Source: Hyphomicrobiales bacterium
GTDB taxonomy: Bacteria > Pseudomonadota > Alphaproteobacteria > Rhizobiales > Rhizobiaceae
Direction of reading: 5' to 3'
DNA: 64,000 bases
Assembly (NCBI GenBank): GCA_900469625.1
Contig: UBXV01000042.1
Location: 124,001-188,000, forward strand
The stretch's first letter is position 1; every line of letters starts with the position of its first letter. The position numbers and the translations under genes were made by a program. Below, piece by piece: positions 44,154 through 54,400 of this stretch. The notes below the pieces were generated by a model. The model was not told where the DNA came from. It ran no database searches and worked only from the letters and a program-made list of their open reading frames with translations.

Positions 44154-44588
44154 ATGACGGATCGGACCGCATTAGAAGAAGCCGTGCGCTCGCTCTATGC
44201 AGCGCGCGATGCCAACGACCTCGAGGGCATGTTGGCCTGCCTGCACGCGACCTTCAGTTTTCGTATCGTCGGCAGCGGACGTCTTGATCCAATGACCCAG
44301 AAGGTCAGCGATCCGCAATCCGTGCGCTCGGCATTTCGCAGCCTGGTCGATGCCTGGGACTTGAGCCAGATGAAGACTGTCCAGCTCGATGTGGTGGACG
44401 ATACGGCCTATGCCCACCGGGTCGGGGCCATTCGCTTCATTCCCACCGGCACATGGTTCGATACGGAAATCATGGACAGGTTCCGCTTCCGAGACGACCG
44501 CATGATTGACCTGACCGAATTCGTCGACACGCTGCTCGTTGCAGAAACCGTCGGTCTTGTTCCGAAGCAAGCGGCGGCAGCCGATTAA
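44154..44588 (+). CDS. SnoaL/NTF2-like protein
   Basis: A 144-residue protein with the cone-shaped NTF2/SnoaL fold pattern: an N-terminal helical EEAVRSLYAARDANDLEGML, then alternating strands including FSFRIVGSG, AYAHRVGAIRFIPTG and FDTEIMDRFRFRDDRMIDLTEFVDT. Such proteins include polyketide cyclases, isomerases and many of unknown role. GAGGAG lies seven bases before the ATG at 44154. Its end overlaps the end of the convergent cbpM gene by four bases. Function is unknown. Confidence 0.82.
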   Translation: MTDRTALEEAVRSLYAARDANDLEGMLACLHATFSFRIVGSGRLDPMTQKVSDPQSVRSAFRSLVDAWDLSQMKTVQLDVVDDTAYAHRVGAIRFIPTGTWFDTEIMDRFRFRDDRMIDLTEFVDTLLVAETVGLVPKQAAAAD

Positions 44589-44899
44589 GCTTCGTCGATC
44601 CGCGACAGGATCAACCTTTGAATGTCTGGATCCTGGCTGCGGATGGCCGCCATCAGGGCGCTCAACCGGCCACGAAGACCGTGAACCTGATCGAGCAGCT
44701 GCATCGCGACGTCGATCCCGTCATCGTTGACGCCCATCGGCCCGGTCAGGTCCTGGATCAGACGGGCGCGGGCGAGATCGTCTTCCTCGAAGATCCAGCC
44801 GCTGTCCGCATGGCGCGGCACCAGCCAATGCTGCTCGACCCAAACCTTCAGAACGGTAACCTCGATCTCGAGGTGTTCGCAAAACTCGCTGTCGTTCAT
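44585..44899 (-). CDS. cbpM: Chaperone modulator CbpM-like protein
   Basis: A 104-residue protein related to CbpM, the small MerR-like modulator that binds the J-domain of CbpA and inhibits it. Visible features are the helix-turn-helix-like FCEHLEIEVTVLKVWVEQHWL segment, GWIFEEDDLARARLIQDL and a C-terminal helical VHGLRGRLSALMAAIR. The ATG overlaps the cbpA stop codon (ATGA), the usual arrangement for this pair, which supports the assignment strongly. Confidence 0.9.
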   Translation of the reverse strand: MNDSEFCEHLEIEVTVLKVWVEQHWLVPRHADSGWIFEEDDLARARLIQDLTGPMGVNDDGIDVAMQLLDQVHGLRGRLSALMAAIRSQDPDIQRLILSRIDEA

Positions 44900-45816
44900 G
44901 CGTTGCCTCCCAGCTTCTTGCGCGGGTCCTCCGCCTTTCCGGCCGCCCAGCCCTCGACGAAGGCGGCCAGCGCCGGATCGGCCTGTGGCGCAAGGGTAAT
45001 CTTAAGCGTCACATAGGCGTCACCGTGGCCGCCGCCCGGCTTGCGCAGGCCTTTACCCTTGAGCCGCAGCACCTTGCCGGTGTTGGAGTTCGGCGGGATG
45101 GTGACGTTGACGGCGCCATTCATGGTCGGCACGCGGATCTTGCCGCCGAGCACGGCCTCGCTGAGCGAGATCGGAATGTCATAACGCACATCCTCGCCGT
45201 CGATTTGAAACAGCGGGTGCGGGCGGACGCGGATGTCTATCAGCGCGTCGCCAGCCGGCGCACCGTTGAACCCGGGCTCGCCCTTGCCGCGCAGACGCAG
45301 CGTCTGGCCGTCGCGCGTACCCGGCGGGATTGTCAGATCAAGCGCAGGCCCGCCACCCGGCAGGCTGATCTGCTTCTTGGCGCCGTTGACGGCCTCGAGC
45401 AGATCGATCTCCATCGAAAAATGTAAATCCTGCCCGCGCATGGATTGCTGGCCCCGGCCGCGACGAGAAAAGAAGCTTGAGAAGATATCGTCCTTGTCCC
45501 CGAAATCCTGAAACCCGTGGGCGCTTTCGTAACGGCCGGCGGTGCCGCTGGCGCCGGCATAGTCGCGATAGAAGTTTCGCGGCGCGGTTTCTGCTCCGGT
45601 CTCGTCGATCTCGCCACGATCGAACTTGCCGCGTTTTTCCTCGTCACTCAGCAGCGCATAGGCCGCCGATACAGCCTTGAAGCGCTCCTCGGCTCCCTTG
45701 TCTCCGGGATTGAGATCGGGATGAAGCTTCTTGGCGAGCTTGCGATAGGCGCTCTGAATGTCTTTCTGCGTGGCGTCCCGGCTGACACCAAGGGTTTCAT
45801 AAGGACTGCTCGGCAT
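44896..45816 (-). CDS. cbpA: J-domain co-chaperone, CbpA type
   Basis: A 306-residue class II DnaJ-like protein. The J-domain (about residues 5-68) has the essential HPD in AKKLHPDLNPGD. It lacks the cysteine-rich zinc region of DnaJ and passes through a linker (FSSFFSRRGRG) to the C-terminal substrate-binding domains (GQDLHFSMEIDLLEAVNG, then LRLRGKGEPGFNG and LRLKGKGLRKPGG). It stimulates DnaK ATPase on misfolded clients. The Met at 45816 is chosen because homology starts at PSSPYETLGVSRDA. Coupled with cbpM. Confidence 0.93.
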   Translation of the reverse strand: MPSSPYETLGVSRDATQKDIQSAYRKLAKKLHPDLNPGDKGAEERFKAVSAAYALLSDEEKRGKFDRGEIDETGAETAPRNFYRDYAGASGTAGRYESAHGFQDFGDKDDIFSSFFSRRGRGQQSMRGQDLHFSMEIDLLEAVNGAKKQISLPGGGPALDLTIPPGTRDGQTLRLRGKGEPGFNGAPAGDALIDIRVRPHPLFQIDGEDVRYDIPISLSEAVLGGKIRVPTMNGAVNVTIPPNSNTGKVLRLKGKGLRKPGGGHGDAYVTLKITLAPQADPALAAFVEGWAAGKAEDPRKKLGGNA

Positions 45817-46012
45817 GCGGACTCCCTCGGACTGAAGCGATCGGCAGCGGACTGGGCTGTGTGGCGCAACGCACATCCAAACCCAGTTGGTTCATCGATC
45901 GGCTGCCTACAAGCATAGGGCACCCGTGCGGAAACGACAGTCAGAAAACGAACGGAGACCCGCTTCTACTCTCATTTCGCGAGCAAGCGGCCTGTGTTAC
46001 AATTCCGGCATC

Positions 46013-46037
46013 GGAACCATCCGAGACAGACTGCGTT
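46013..46037 (+). promoter_or_regulatory. EcfG/RpoE2-type general stress promoter
   Basis: GGAAC (46013-46017), a 16-base spacer and CGTT (46034-46037) fit the alphaproteobacterial EcfG consensus GGAAC-N16/17-CGTT exactly. The -10 ends 30 bp before the ATG of the 80-residue membrane protein. Confidence 0.75.
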
Positions 46038-46067
46038 GCCAACAGGTGGTTTTCAACGGAGGCCGAC

Positions 46068-46310
46068 ATGTCAGTACGCCTGCAGCTCGCCATCATGGTT
46101 GGACTGATGATCAACGCCGTGCTCTTCGGCATTGGCGCGGTGATCGTGCTCTCCATCCCGGTGCTGGCCGACAATGCCAAATACGCTCTGCCTGTCGTGG
46201 TTGTGCTGTGTTTCATCCTCACGCCCTTCATCGCCTGGGTGATGGCCCCACGGCTCAGACTGCGTTACTGGCGGGACCGTGAGCAGGCGACAAAACACCT
46301 GTCGACGTGA
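46068..46310 (+). CDS. Small two-helix membrane protein
   Basis: An 80-residue protein with two transmembrane helices (about residues 5-33 and 40-62) and a basic, charged C-terminal tail (RLRLRYWRDREQATKH). GGAGG is placed five bases before the ATG. A perfect EcfG/RpoE2-type promoter lies just upstream, so it is predicted to be made in the general stress response and stationary phase. No domain is recognised. It is monocistronic. Confidence 0.8.
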   Translation: MSVRLQLAIMVGLMINAVLFGIGAVIVLSIPVLADNAKYALPVVVVLCFILTPFIAWVMAPRLRLRYWRDREQATKHLST

Positions 46311-46605
46311 GATTTCGTGAGCTCTCCTGTTTGAGGGAAACCTAATTCGAGAGATAGAGGCTTTGCACCTTGTCGTGGTTGCCCACCCTCAGCAAATGCT
46401 GTGGCACCGTGACGCGCCCGGAAATGGCCAAGCAGCACGCGCAGGCGTTGAAAACATCAACGGCAAGCACAAATTAGCTTTAAACAATCAACGCCCTTGA
46501 TCGATTCCCTATCGGGCATCATAGAATTGTGGGTCAACGCGTCACGCGTCGCTTCGGCGGCCGCTTGACCGAATGTAAGAAACGACGCTGAAGGAGCAAA
46601 AGCCT

Positions 46606-46737
46606 ATGAAAACCGCGATGTTGCTAATCGTTCTCTCCACGCTGGCTGCCTGTGCTCAGACCACCGGTGGCGGCTATGGTGTGAACTACGTGAGCGGCGA
46701 CGGCGACTATTACCAGGGTATCGTCTCCCCGAAATAA
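46606..46737 (+). CDS. Small entericidin-like lipoprotein, 43 residues
   Basis: A 43-residue ORF. It has a short signal (MKTAMLLIVLST) ending in a lipobox LAAC at residues 13-16, so Cys16 would be lipidated. The mature peptide is small, glycine- and tyrosine-rich (TTGGGYGVNYVSGDGDYYQG). AAGGAG sits nine bases upstream of the ATG. Size resembles entericidin-type lipoproteins, but the sequence does not match them clearly. Coding is supported by the ribosome binding site and lipobox, not by homology. Confidence 0.6.
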   Translation: MKTAMLLIVLSTLAACAQTTGGGYGVNYVSGDGDYYQGIVSPK

Positions 46738-46968
46738 TCCGCCGAAGACAAGCGGAAATCCCACCTAATCGCGGCATTTTCCCAAAGCGGCTTCGGTTGC
46801 ACGGTTGCGATCTCCCACGCACCGATCAATCGAGGCAGGAGCGCCCTATACGGTGGCATGAAGACTCCGAACAGCATTCGCCTGAAGTGCTGTCGGCGCG
46901 GGTAGGGGCGGTTGCCAGTCAACGAGGCAACCGCCGAACATGCTTTCCCGGCCTCAAGGCGTTCAAAC

Positions 46969-49065
46969 TCACGCCAGCACTCGAACTCGGGGCTCCCTGT
47001 CCCAATATCTGCTGGCAGCGGCCTTGGCGAAATATGTGTCGAGCCCGACAACGCCTGCATCAGGAACCACACCCGCCTTTTCGAGAAGCGGCGTTGCAGC
47101 CCCGTTCGAGCCAATTGCCTTCAAATGCCCGAATGCATCCATCACCCATTGAATGGCGACCGCCTGTTTGGCGAGATCCTCGACGGCGGCATTCGAGAGG
47201 ACCACGGCAACGGCGTCAAAGAGCTGCGACGGCGACCCGGCCAGTTGCCCGTCGACTTTCATGACTTTGCCGTCGGATAATTTGGCTCCGCCTATTCTGG
47301 GTGAAACAAGGAACGGGCTACCACCCGCTTTTTCAATTTCCGCCAGGAGGCCCTTCAGTTCTGCGGCATCTGTCCCATCCGCGATCAGGACGCCGACCTT
47401 ACGGCCGGTCAAGACCGCCTTCATGTTTGCGTGAATACTCAACGCTGGCGACGGGTGCATTGACACGGGCTCGCGAGCGGCCGGCTTCTTGTCAGGCAGC
47501 GCAATAGCAAGGCCTTCGGCCACACGCTTGGCAAGTTCTTCGTCGACATTGCGCAGGTTAGCGATCATGCGTGCCGGCACTTGTGCAAGCTGCACCTTAG
47601 ACAACTCGAAGACGAACGAGGAGGCGATATGCGCCTGCTCTGCCGGCTGTTGAGATAGCCAGAACAAACGTGCGTGACTGTAATGGTCGGCAAAGAGTTC
47701 GGCGCGTACACGTAACTTGTCGCCCTCTTCCTCATGCTCGGGACGGCCGGTCGACGTCGTGAAACCCGTCATAGGACATTCGCGCGGGCCGCCGTCTTCA
47801 CCGTGGTCAGCGAGGCTGTTGGGCTCATAGTTGGCGCGCCCCCTCGGGACGTTCATCTGCATCTGCCCGTCGCGCTGGAAATTCATGACAGGACATTTGG
47901 GAGCATTAATCGGGATCTGATGGAAGTTCGCCGTGCCCAGCCGCGATTTCTGTGTGTCGAGATAACTGAACAACCGGCCCTGAAGCAGGGGATCGTTGGA
48001 AAAATCCACCCCCGGCACGATGTTGGCCGGACAGAAAGCGACCTGCTCGGTTTCCGCAAAGAAATTGTCAGGATTCCGATCCAGGACCATTCGGCCGACG
48101 ATCCGCACCGGGATGACCTCTTCTGGAATGAGCTTTGTAGCATCCAGCACGTCATAAGGCTGGGCGTCGGCGAAGGCCTGATCGAACAACTGCAACCCGA
48201 GTTCCCATTCCGGAAAATTACCCACGGCGATCGCCTCCCACAGGTCGCGGCGATGGTAATCGTTGTCCGCAGCCTGCAGCTTCAAGGCCTCGTCCCATAC
48301 TGTCGATTGAATGCCGAGCTTCGGCTTCCAGTGAAACTTGACGAATGTCGATTTGCCTTCGGCGTTCACCAGACGGAAGGTATGGACACCAAAGCCTTCC
48401 ATCATGCGTAACGAACGTGGAAGGGTTCGATCCGACATCGCCCACATCAGCATGTGCGTGCTTTCGGGCATCAAGGACGCGAAATCCCAAAACGTATCGT
48501 GCGCACTTCCGGCTTGCGGAAAGGCGCGATCGGATTCCATTTTAACTGCATGCACAAGATCAGGGAATTTCATGGCATCCTGGATGAAGAAGACAGGAAT
48601 ATTGTTGCCGACCAAATCCCAGTTACCTTGCCGCGTGTAGAATTTCACCGCAAAGCCGCGAACATCCCGTGGCGTATCGACCGAACCCGCACCGCCGGCA
48701 ACCGTTGAGAATCTTGCAAACAGGGGCGTTTTTTCGCCCGGCCGCTGGAATAGGTCGGCCTTGGTGATGTCTGCCAGGGATTCGAAAAGCTCGAAATAGC
48801 CGTGTGCGCCGGAGCCGCGAGCGTGGACTATGCGCTCCGGGATGCGTTCGTGGTCGAAATGAAAGATCTTCTCCCTCAGGACAAAATCTTCGAGAAGGGT
48901 AGGGCCACGCGCACCGGCCTTCAAGCTGTTCTGGTTGTCGGTAATGCGGATGCCCTGGTTTGTCGTGAGACGCGCAGTATCTGCCGTTCCCGTACTGTCG
49001 TCAGACACTTGCTGATGTGTCTCTCCGCCTTCGCCCTTGCGGGTTTCAAAGGTTTGCTTGGCCAT
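46969..49065 (-). CDS. katE: Large-subunit (clade II) catalase
   Basis: A 698-residue catalase of the HPII/KatE type: a catalase core followed by a flavodoxin-like C-terminal domain (about 540-695, with [20 protein letters not shown]). The distal His lies in [15 protein letters not shown], the Asn in [18 protein letters not shown], and the proximal heme Tyr in [14 protein letters not shown]. It degrades hydrogen peroxide. The frame is open to 49401, but homology starts at [10 protein letters not shown] (ATG at 49065). In Sinorhizobium meliloti this type is called KatC. A putative EcfG promoter is found about 210 bp upstream. Confidence 0.95.
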   Translation of the reverse strand: MAKQTFETRKGEGGETHQQVSDDSTGTADTARLTTNQGIRITDNQNSLKAGARGPTLLEDFVLREKIFHFDHERIPERIVHARGSGAHGYFELFESLADITKADLFQRPGEKTPLFARFSTVAGGAGSVDTPRDVRGFAVKFYTRQGNWDLVGNNIPVFFIQDAMKFPDLVHAVKMESDRAFPQAGSAHDTFWDFASLMPESTHMLMWAMSDRTLPRSLRMMEGFGVHTFRLVNAEGKSTFVKFHWKPKLGIQSTVWDEALKLQAADNDYHRRDLWEAIAVGNFPEWELGLQLFDQAFADAQPYDVLDATKLIPEEVIPVRIVGRMVLDRNPDNFFAETEQVAFCPANIVPGVDFSNDPLLQGRLFSYLDTQKSRLGTANFHQIPINAPKCPVMNFQRDGQMQMNVPRGRANYEPNSLADHGEDGGPRECPMTGFTTSTGRPEHEEEGDKLRVRAELFADHYSHARLFWLSQQPAEQAHIASSFVFELSKVQLAQVPARMIANLRNVDEELAKRVAEGLAIALPDKKPAAREPVSMHPSPALSIHANMKAVLTGRKVGVLIADGTDAAELKGLLAEIEKAGGSPFLVSPRIGGAKLSDGKVMKVDGQLAGSPSQLFDAVAVVLSNAAVEDLAKQAVAIQWVMDAFGHLKAIGSNGAATPLLEKAGVVPDAGVVGLDTYFAKAAASRYWDREPRVRVLA

Positions 49066-49469
49066 GAGGTTGATCCTTGTTTGCGCGTCCTTGTCCGGCG
49101 TGGCCGCCACAGCAGCGCCGTGTCGGCTCTGACGCTTTGAACTCGCAGTGAGACAGCGCGTTGCCGTATGCGCGTCTGGCTTGCGTTGATAGCTCTGACC
49201 GTAATGCGACCGATAAGCGCGCGACCCGCAAACGGCCTCGACCGATTCCATCTCCTGGCGTCGAGCCACGGTGATGCAACCCTTCGCAGCATGGATGGTT
49301 CCCGGATCTCTGAAATAAACAGACCGGGCGTGATCGCGGAAAACCGCCTGATATTCTGGCACCGGATTGCCGCGCGTTATTTTGTGCAGTGCAGCAACCA
49401 ATTTACCGCGAGCGCGTTGGTGTGATGTCAGCGCCTATGTTGGCACTCCCACCTTGAAGGATGCCTGAA
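49066..49469. other. Divergent intergenic region, katE / esterase
   Basis: These 404 bp contain no convincing gene. The katE reading frame continues through most of it on the minus strand without conservation. A candidate stress promoter for katE is at 49278-49302. I found no promoter for the divergent esterase. Confidence 0.5.
49278..49302 (-). promoter_or_regulatory. EcfG/RpoE2-type promoter candidate for katE
   Basis: On the minus strand GGAAC (49302-49298) is followed by 17 bases and GTT (49280-49278), i.e. GGAAC-N16-GGTT against consensus CGTT. It directs transcription toward katE and leaves a ~205-base leader. Confidence 0.6.
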
Positions 49470-50639
49470 ATGAGAAATCTGCAGGACACCGTTGCCCGCC
49501 TTGCCTCCCTCAAAGCGGCATATCGCAAGGAGAGTGCTGCTCCCACCCGGAACCGGTTGGCGGACATGAAGATCGCGGGGGCCAATCCCGGAGCGCTGAA
49601 AGCCAAAACCTTCATCCCGGGCAACCTGTCCTCCGGTGCACCGCTGGTGGTCGTCCTGCACGGCTGCACTCAGAACGCGGCTGGCTACGACGAAGGATCG
49701 GGATGGTCGGATCTGGCCGATCGATACGACTTTGCGCTTCTCTTCCCGGAGCAACAGCGCGCCAACAATGCCAATCTTTGCTTCAACTGGTTTGAACCCG
49801 GCGATGCGAAACGCGATGGCGGTGAAGCACGCTCGATCCGCGAAATGATCGAGACGATCGTGACAACGCACGGCCTCGATCGCAACCGCATCTTCATCGT
49901 TGGGCTTTCCGCCGGCGGTGCGATGTCATCGGTGATGCTGGCAACCTATCCCGAAGTATTCGCGGGTGGGGCGATCATCGCCGGATTGCCCTTCGGTACC
50001 GCAACCTCCGTGCCCGAAGCGTTCGATCGCATGCGGGGGCATGGTGGCCCCGGTGAAGCCCAGCTGCAAACGCTGGTTCGCAGCGCATCGCCCCACAAGG
50101 GGCGCTGGCCGACGATATCGGTGTGGCACGGCACAGCCGATGGTACAGTCGACGTGTCGAACATGGAGGCAATAGTCCGGCAATGGACCGGGCTTCACGG
50201 TGTGAACACGACCGATTTCACCAGCGAACATGAGAAAGGTTACGTGCGACGGATCTGGAACGATGCCGATGGACGACCGGCCGTTGAAGCCTATTCTGTC
50301 CAAGGCATGGGGCATGGCACACCCTTGGCTACGTCTGGTGCCGATGGCTACGGCAAGGCTGGTCCTTATATGCTGGAAACCGGCATTTCGTCCACGTTAC
50401 GGATTGCCAGCTTCTGGGGGCTTGTGGGCGCAAATCCATCTCACAGCAGAGATGATAGGAAAGGCCCCCAGGCGAAAGATTTCGTCCACACGGGTGATAT
50501 TCTCCTGCCCGGCGCACTCGTCCATCAAAACGAGGAGACGCAGGCAGGCGGTCGCCAGACTGGAACGGCGAAGGCATCCGGCTCCGGCATCCAAAAAGTT
50601 ATCGAAGATGCTTTACGCGCCGCGGGGCTGATGAAATAG
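49470..50639 (+). CDS. PHB depolymerase family esterase
   Basis: A 389-residue esterase of the PHB depolymerase/LpqC family. The oxyanion region is VVVLHGCTQNAAGYDEGSGW, the lipase box is GLSAGGAM with the nucleophile Ser, and the likely acid and His are in HGTADGTVD and GMGHGTPL. It has no clear signal peptide, so an intracellular role is possible, for example on polyester oligomers or acylated compounds. The ATG at 49470 has AAGGA at fair spacing; an ATG at 49461 is the alternative. It is divergent from katE. Confidence 0.9.
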   Translation: MRNLQDTVARLASLKAAYRKESAAPTRNRLADMKIAGANPGALKAKTFIPGNLSSGAPLVVVLHGCTQNAAGYDEGSGWSDLADRYDFALLFPEQQRANNANLCFNWFEPGDAKRDGGEARSIREMIETIVTTHGLDRNRIFIVGLSAGGAMSSVMLATYPEVFAGGAIIAGLPFGTATSVPEAFDRMRGHGGPGEAQLQTLVRSASPHKGRWPTISVWHGTADGTVDVSNMEAIVRQWTGLHGVNTTDFTSEHEKGYVRRIWNDADGRPAVEAYSVQGMGHGTPLATSGADGYGKAGPYMLETGISSTLRIASFWGLVGANPSHSRDDRKGPQAKDFVHTGDILLPGALVHQNEETQAGGRQTGTAKASGSGIQKVIEDALRAAGLMK

Positions 50640-50826
50640 GCTGATCACGGCCCTGCCCGAACAGGTCTGATATGGCAATTGGCCAGACTTGGAAACCGGC
50701 CTGCCGCTGGCGCGCGCGTCGCTTCGTTGACGCCGCCCGAAAATGAGCACGGCCCTATGACCCACACTGGCGCCACTGTCCCCGCCGAAGGCGGCGCCAC
50801 AAGCTGCGCTCGTTTACGCGGAGGCT

Positions 50827-51255
50827 CTAAAACCGCTTCTTCAGAAAATACCGAGGTATTGCACCTGATCCGCCCTCAAGCTGGCCGAAAACCTCAAAAC
50901 CGAGCTTCTCGTAAAACGGCCGCGCCTGGAATTCGAACGTATCGAGCCACAGACCGATATATCCGCGCTCGCGCGCGATCTTCTCCGCCTCAGCGACGAG
51001 CCGTTGCCCCAGACCCTGACCGCGAAGGCCTTCCGGTATCGCAAGGTAACGGATGAACGCCCAGCCATATCCATCCGTGGCATAGAGCCCGCCGATCGCC
51101 ACCTCGGTTTCCGGATCACGGAGGAGGACAGCGAAGCCCGGCTGGTCGACCATGCCGCTATGCGCATCGTTATAGGCATCGAGCGTCGCAACGATCGCCC
51201 GCAGGTCGTCCTTACTCGGATCGCCAAGAATGATGTCGATGATGGGGGCTGTCAT
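50827..51255 (-). CDS. GNAT family N-acetyltransferase
   Basis: A 142-residue GNAT protein. The acetyl-CoA loop is RGQGLGQRLVAEAEKIARE after the beta-4 strand WAFIRYLAIPEGL; the end has PFYEKLGFEVFGQLEG, the usual C-terminal GNAT motif. The substrate is unknown. The ATG at 51255 starts the conserved part; the frame stays open 14 codons upstream, and no good Shine-Dalgarno is seen for either start. Confidence 0.88.
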   Translation of the reverse strand: MTAPIIDIILGDPSKDDLRAIVATLDAYNDAHSGMVDQPGFAVLLRDPETEVAIGGLYATDGYGWAFIRYLAIPEGLRGQGLGQRLVAEAEKIARERGYIGLWLDTFEFQARPFYEKLGFEVFGQLEGGSGAIPRYFLKKRF

Positions 51256-51370
51256 TTGGAGGGATCTCGCCTGCGCTCGGTGGAACGATGTCGGCAATCA
51301 GCGCCCTTGGCCGTGCCGGATGACGTCCTTCATCATTGCACGACCCATAGTTCAACGGCGCTCCAAAACG

Positions 51371-51402
51371 CAAACAGCCCGAAGTTTCCTTCGGGCTGTT
51401 TG
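51371..51402 (-). terminator. Terminator downstream of nrdJ
   Basis: AAACAGCCCGAAG pairs with CTTCGGGCTGTTT around a short loop. On the minus strand the stem ends GCTGTTT followed by GCGTTTTGG. It lies 24 bp after the nrdJ stop. Confidence 0.85.
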
Positions 51403-51426
51403 CTATTCAAGCGATGGACGCAGGGA

Positions 51427-54400
51427 TCAGCTGCAGCCGCTGGTGGCACCACAGGTGTCGCACTTCTCGCAGGTGCCGTTGCGCACCATCGTGAAGTTCT
51501 GGCACTCGGTGCACATGTTGCCGGTGTAGCCCTGCATGATCGAGCGGGCGCGCCGTTCGGCCTCGAGCTTCTTTGCATCCGCCTTGGCCGATGCCGCTTC
51601 GGCGGCGGCCTTGTCGGAGAACAGGGCCGTTACCGTCTCGGTCGTTTCCTCGGCGATCTCCTCGGCCAGTTCCGCCGCACGCTCTTCGTAATCGCGCTTG
51701 AAGGCGACGATTTCGGAGGTTGCGATCGACGTCGTCTGTTCGATCTTGCGCACCGTGTTGCCGGCAATCGACGTCACCGTCGCGGTGGACGAGGCGCGGG
51801 CAGGGGCTGCGGTCGCAGAGCCTTTCGGCTCGCCGGCGCGGTCCGCCGTGCCGCCGACGATCGTCGGCTTGTAGCCCCGGGTCCAGCCGGTCGAGATCAG
51901 GTTGGTCTTGCCTTCCTGAATGCCCTTGCCGAGTGCCGTGTTGCTGAAATCGGACGTGTCGACATGGGCCAGGTCGTGACGGCCGAGGTAGGACACCGCC
52001 AGTTCGCGGAAGACGTAGTCGAGGATCGACGTCGCGTTCTTGATCGCGTCGTTGCCCTGGACCATGCCGGCCGGCTCGAACTTGGTGAAGGTGAAGGCCT
52101 CCACGTATTCTTCCAGCGGCACGCCGTATTGCAGACCGAGCGAGATGGCGATGGCAAAGTTGTTCATCATCGCACGGAAGGCAGCGCCTTCCTTGTGCAT
52201 GTCGATGAAGATCTCGCCGAGACGGCCATCGCCGAATTCACCGGTGCGCAGGTAGACCTTGTGACCGCCGACGACGGCCTTCTGTGTGTAGCCCTGACGG
52301 CGGTTCGGCAGCTTTTCGCGGGCGCGGATCACCTTCTCGATGACGCGCTCGACGATCTTCTCCGTGATGGTCACGGCCTGGGCTGCGGCCGGCGCCTGGA
52401 TCAGATCCTCCAGCGCGTCCTCGTCGTTCTCGTCCTCGATCAGCGAGGCGTTGAGCGGCTGCGACAGCTTGGAACCATCGCGGTAGAGCGCGTTGGCCTT
52501 CAGTGCCAGCTTCCACGACAGCATGTAGGCGTTCTTGCAATCCTCGACGGTCGCCTCGTTCGGCATGTTGATCGTCTTGGAGATGGCGCCCGAGATGAAC
52601 GGCTGGGCCGCAGCCATCATGCGGATGTGGCTTTCGACCGAGAGGTAGCGCTTGCCGATCTTGCCGCACGGGTTGGCGCAATCGAAGACGGGCAGGTGTT
52701 CGTTCTTGAGGAACGGCGCACCTTCGAGCGTCATCGCACCGCAGACGTGGATGTTGGCCGCTTCGATGTCCTTCCTGGAGAAGCCCATGTGGTCAAGCAG
52801 GTTGAAGTCCATCTGGGCGAGCTGCTCGTCGGTGACCTTCAGCGTGCCCTTCAGGAAGTCCGCACCGAGCGTCCACTGGTTGAAGACGAACTTGATATCG
52901 AAGGCCGACTTCAGGGCGGCGTTGACCGCCTCGATCTTCTCGTCGGTGAAGCCCTTGGCCTTCAGCGTCGAGGGATTGATGGCAGGTGCCTGGTTGAGGT
53001 TGCCGTGACCGACTGCGTAGGCTTCCATCTCGGCGAGCTGGCTCTCGGAGTAGCCAAGCGAACGCAGCGCTTCCGGAACGGCACGGTTGATGATCTTGAA
53101 GTAGCCGCCACCGGCGAGCTTCTTGAACTTGACCAGCGCGAAATCGGGCTCGATGCCGGTCGTATCGCAATCCATGACCAGACCGATCGTGCCGGTCGGC
53201 GCGATCACGGTTGACTGGGCGTTGCGGTAGCCATGCTTCTCGCCGAGCTCCAGAGCCTTGTCCCAGGCGCTCATGGCATGGATGACGAGGTCCTGGTCCG
53301 GGTTTTCGCTGTGAATGAGCGCGACCGGGTTGACCGAGAGGCCTTCATAGCCCGTCGTCTCGCCGTAAGCGGCGCGGCGATGGTTGCGGATGACGCGAAG
53401 CATGTTGTCGCGGTTCGGCGCAAATCCGGGGAACGGACCGAGCTTGGCGGCCATCTCAGCCGATGTGGCGTAGGAGACGCCGGTCATGATCGCCGTCAGG
53501 GCGCCGGCAATGGCGCGGCCTTCGGTGGAGTCATAGGGAATGCCCGAGGACATCAGCAGGCCGCCGATATTGGCGTAGCCAAGACCGAGCGTGCGGTATT
53601 CGTAGGACAGCTCGGCAATCTCGCGGGACGGGAACTGCGCCATCATCACGGAGACTTCGAGAACGACGGTCCACAGGCGCACGGCATGCTCGTAGTCGGC
53701 GATGTTGATGCGCTTGGTCGCTGCATCCTTGAAGGTCATCAGGTTCAGCGAGGCAAGGTTGCAGGCCGTGTCGTCGAGGAACATGTATTCCGAGCACGGG
53801 TTCGACGCACGGATCGGGCCGGCGGCGGGGCTGGTGTGCCAGTCGTTCATGGTCGTGTTGAAGTGCAGGCCCGGATCGGCCGAGGCCCAGGCGGCGTAGG
53901 AGATCGATTCCCAGAGGTCGCGCGCCTTCAGCGTCTTCATCACGCGACCGTCCTTGCGGGCAGTCAGGTGCCAGTCACCATCGGCTTCGACGGCGCGCAG
54001 GAAGTCGTCCTTGATCGAGACCGAGTTGTTGGAGTTCTGGCCCGAAACGGTGAGGTAGGCCTCCGAATCCCAGTCGGTGTCGTAGGTCTTGAACTCGAGG
54101 TCCTTGTAGCCCTGCTTGGCGAACTGGATGACGCGCTGGACGTAGTTTTCCGGAACCAGCGCCTGCTTGGCAGCGCGGATCTCGCGCTTGAGCGCCGGGT
54201 TCTGCTTGGGGTCATAGCAGGCGTCGTCGGTGCCTTCGCAATTGACGCAAGCCTTCATGATCGCCTTCAAATGCTTGGCGACGACCTTCGAGCCGGTGAC
54301 GAGCGCTGCGACCTTCTGCTCTTCCTTGACCTTCCAGTTGATGTATTCCTCGATATCCGGATGGTCGATATCGACGACGACCATCTTGGCGGCGCGGCGG

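Noticed and set aside
46342-46470. 42-codon minus-strand ORF with coding-like end LLRVGNHDKVQSLYLSN
   Set aside because: GTG start right after a stop codon, no Shine-Dalgarno, no recognisable family. It could be a gene remnant but cannot be supported.
46710-47114. 134-codon minus-strand ORF downstream of katE
   Set aside because: Overlaps the end of katE in another frame and has no domain or ribosome binding site; the 46738-46968 gap has no supported gene.
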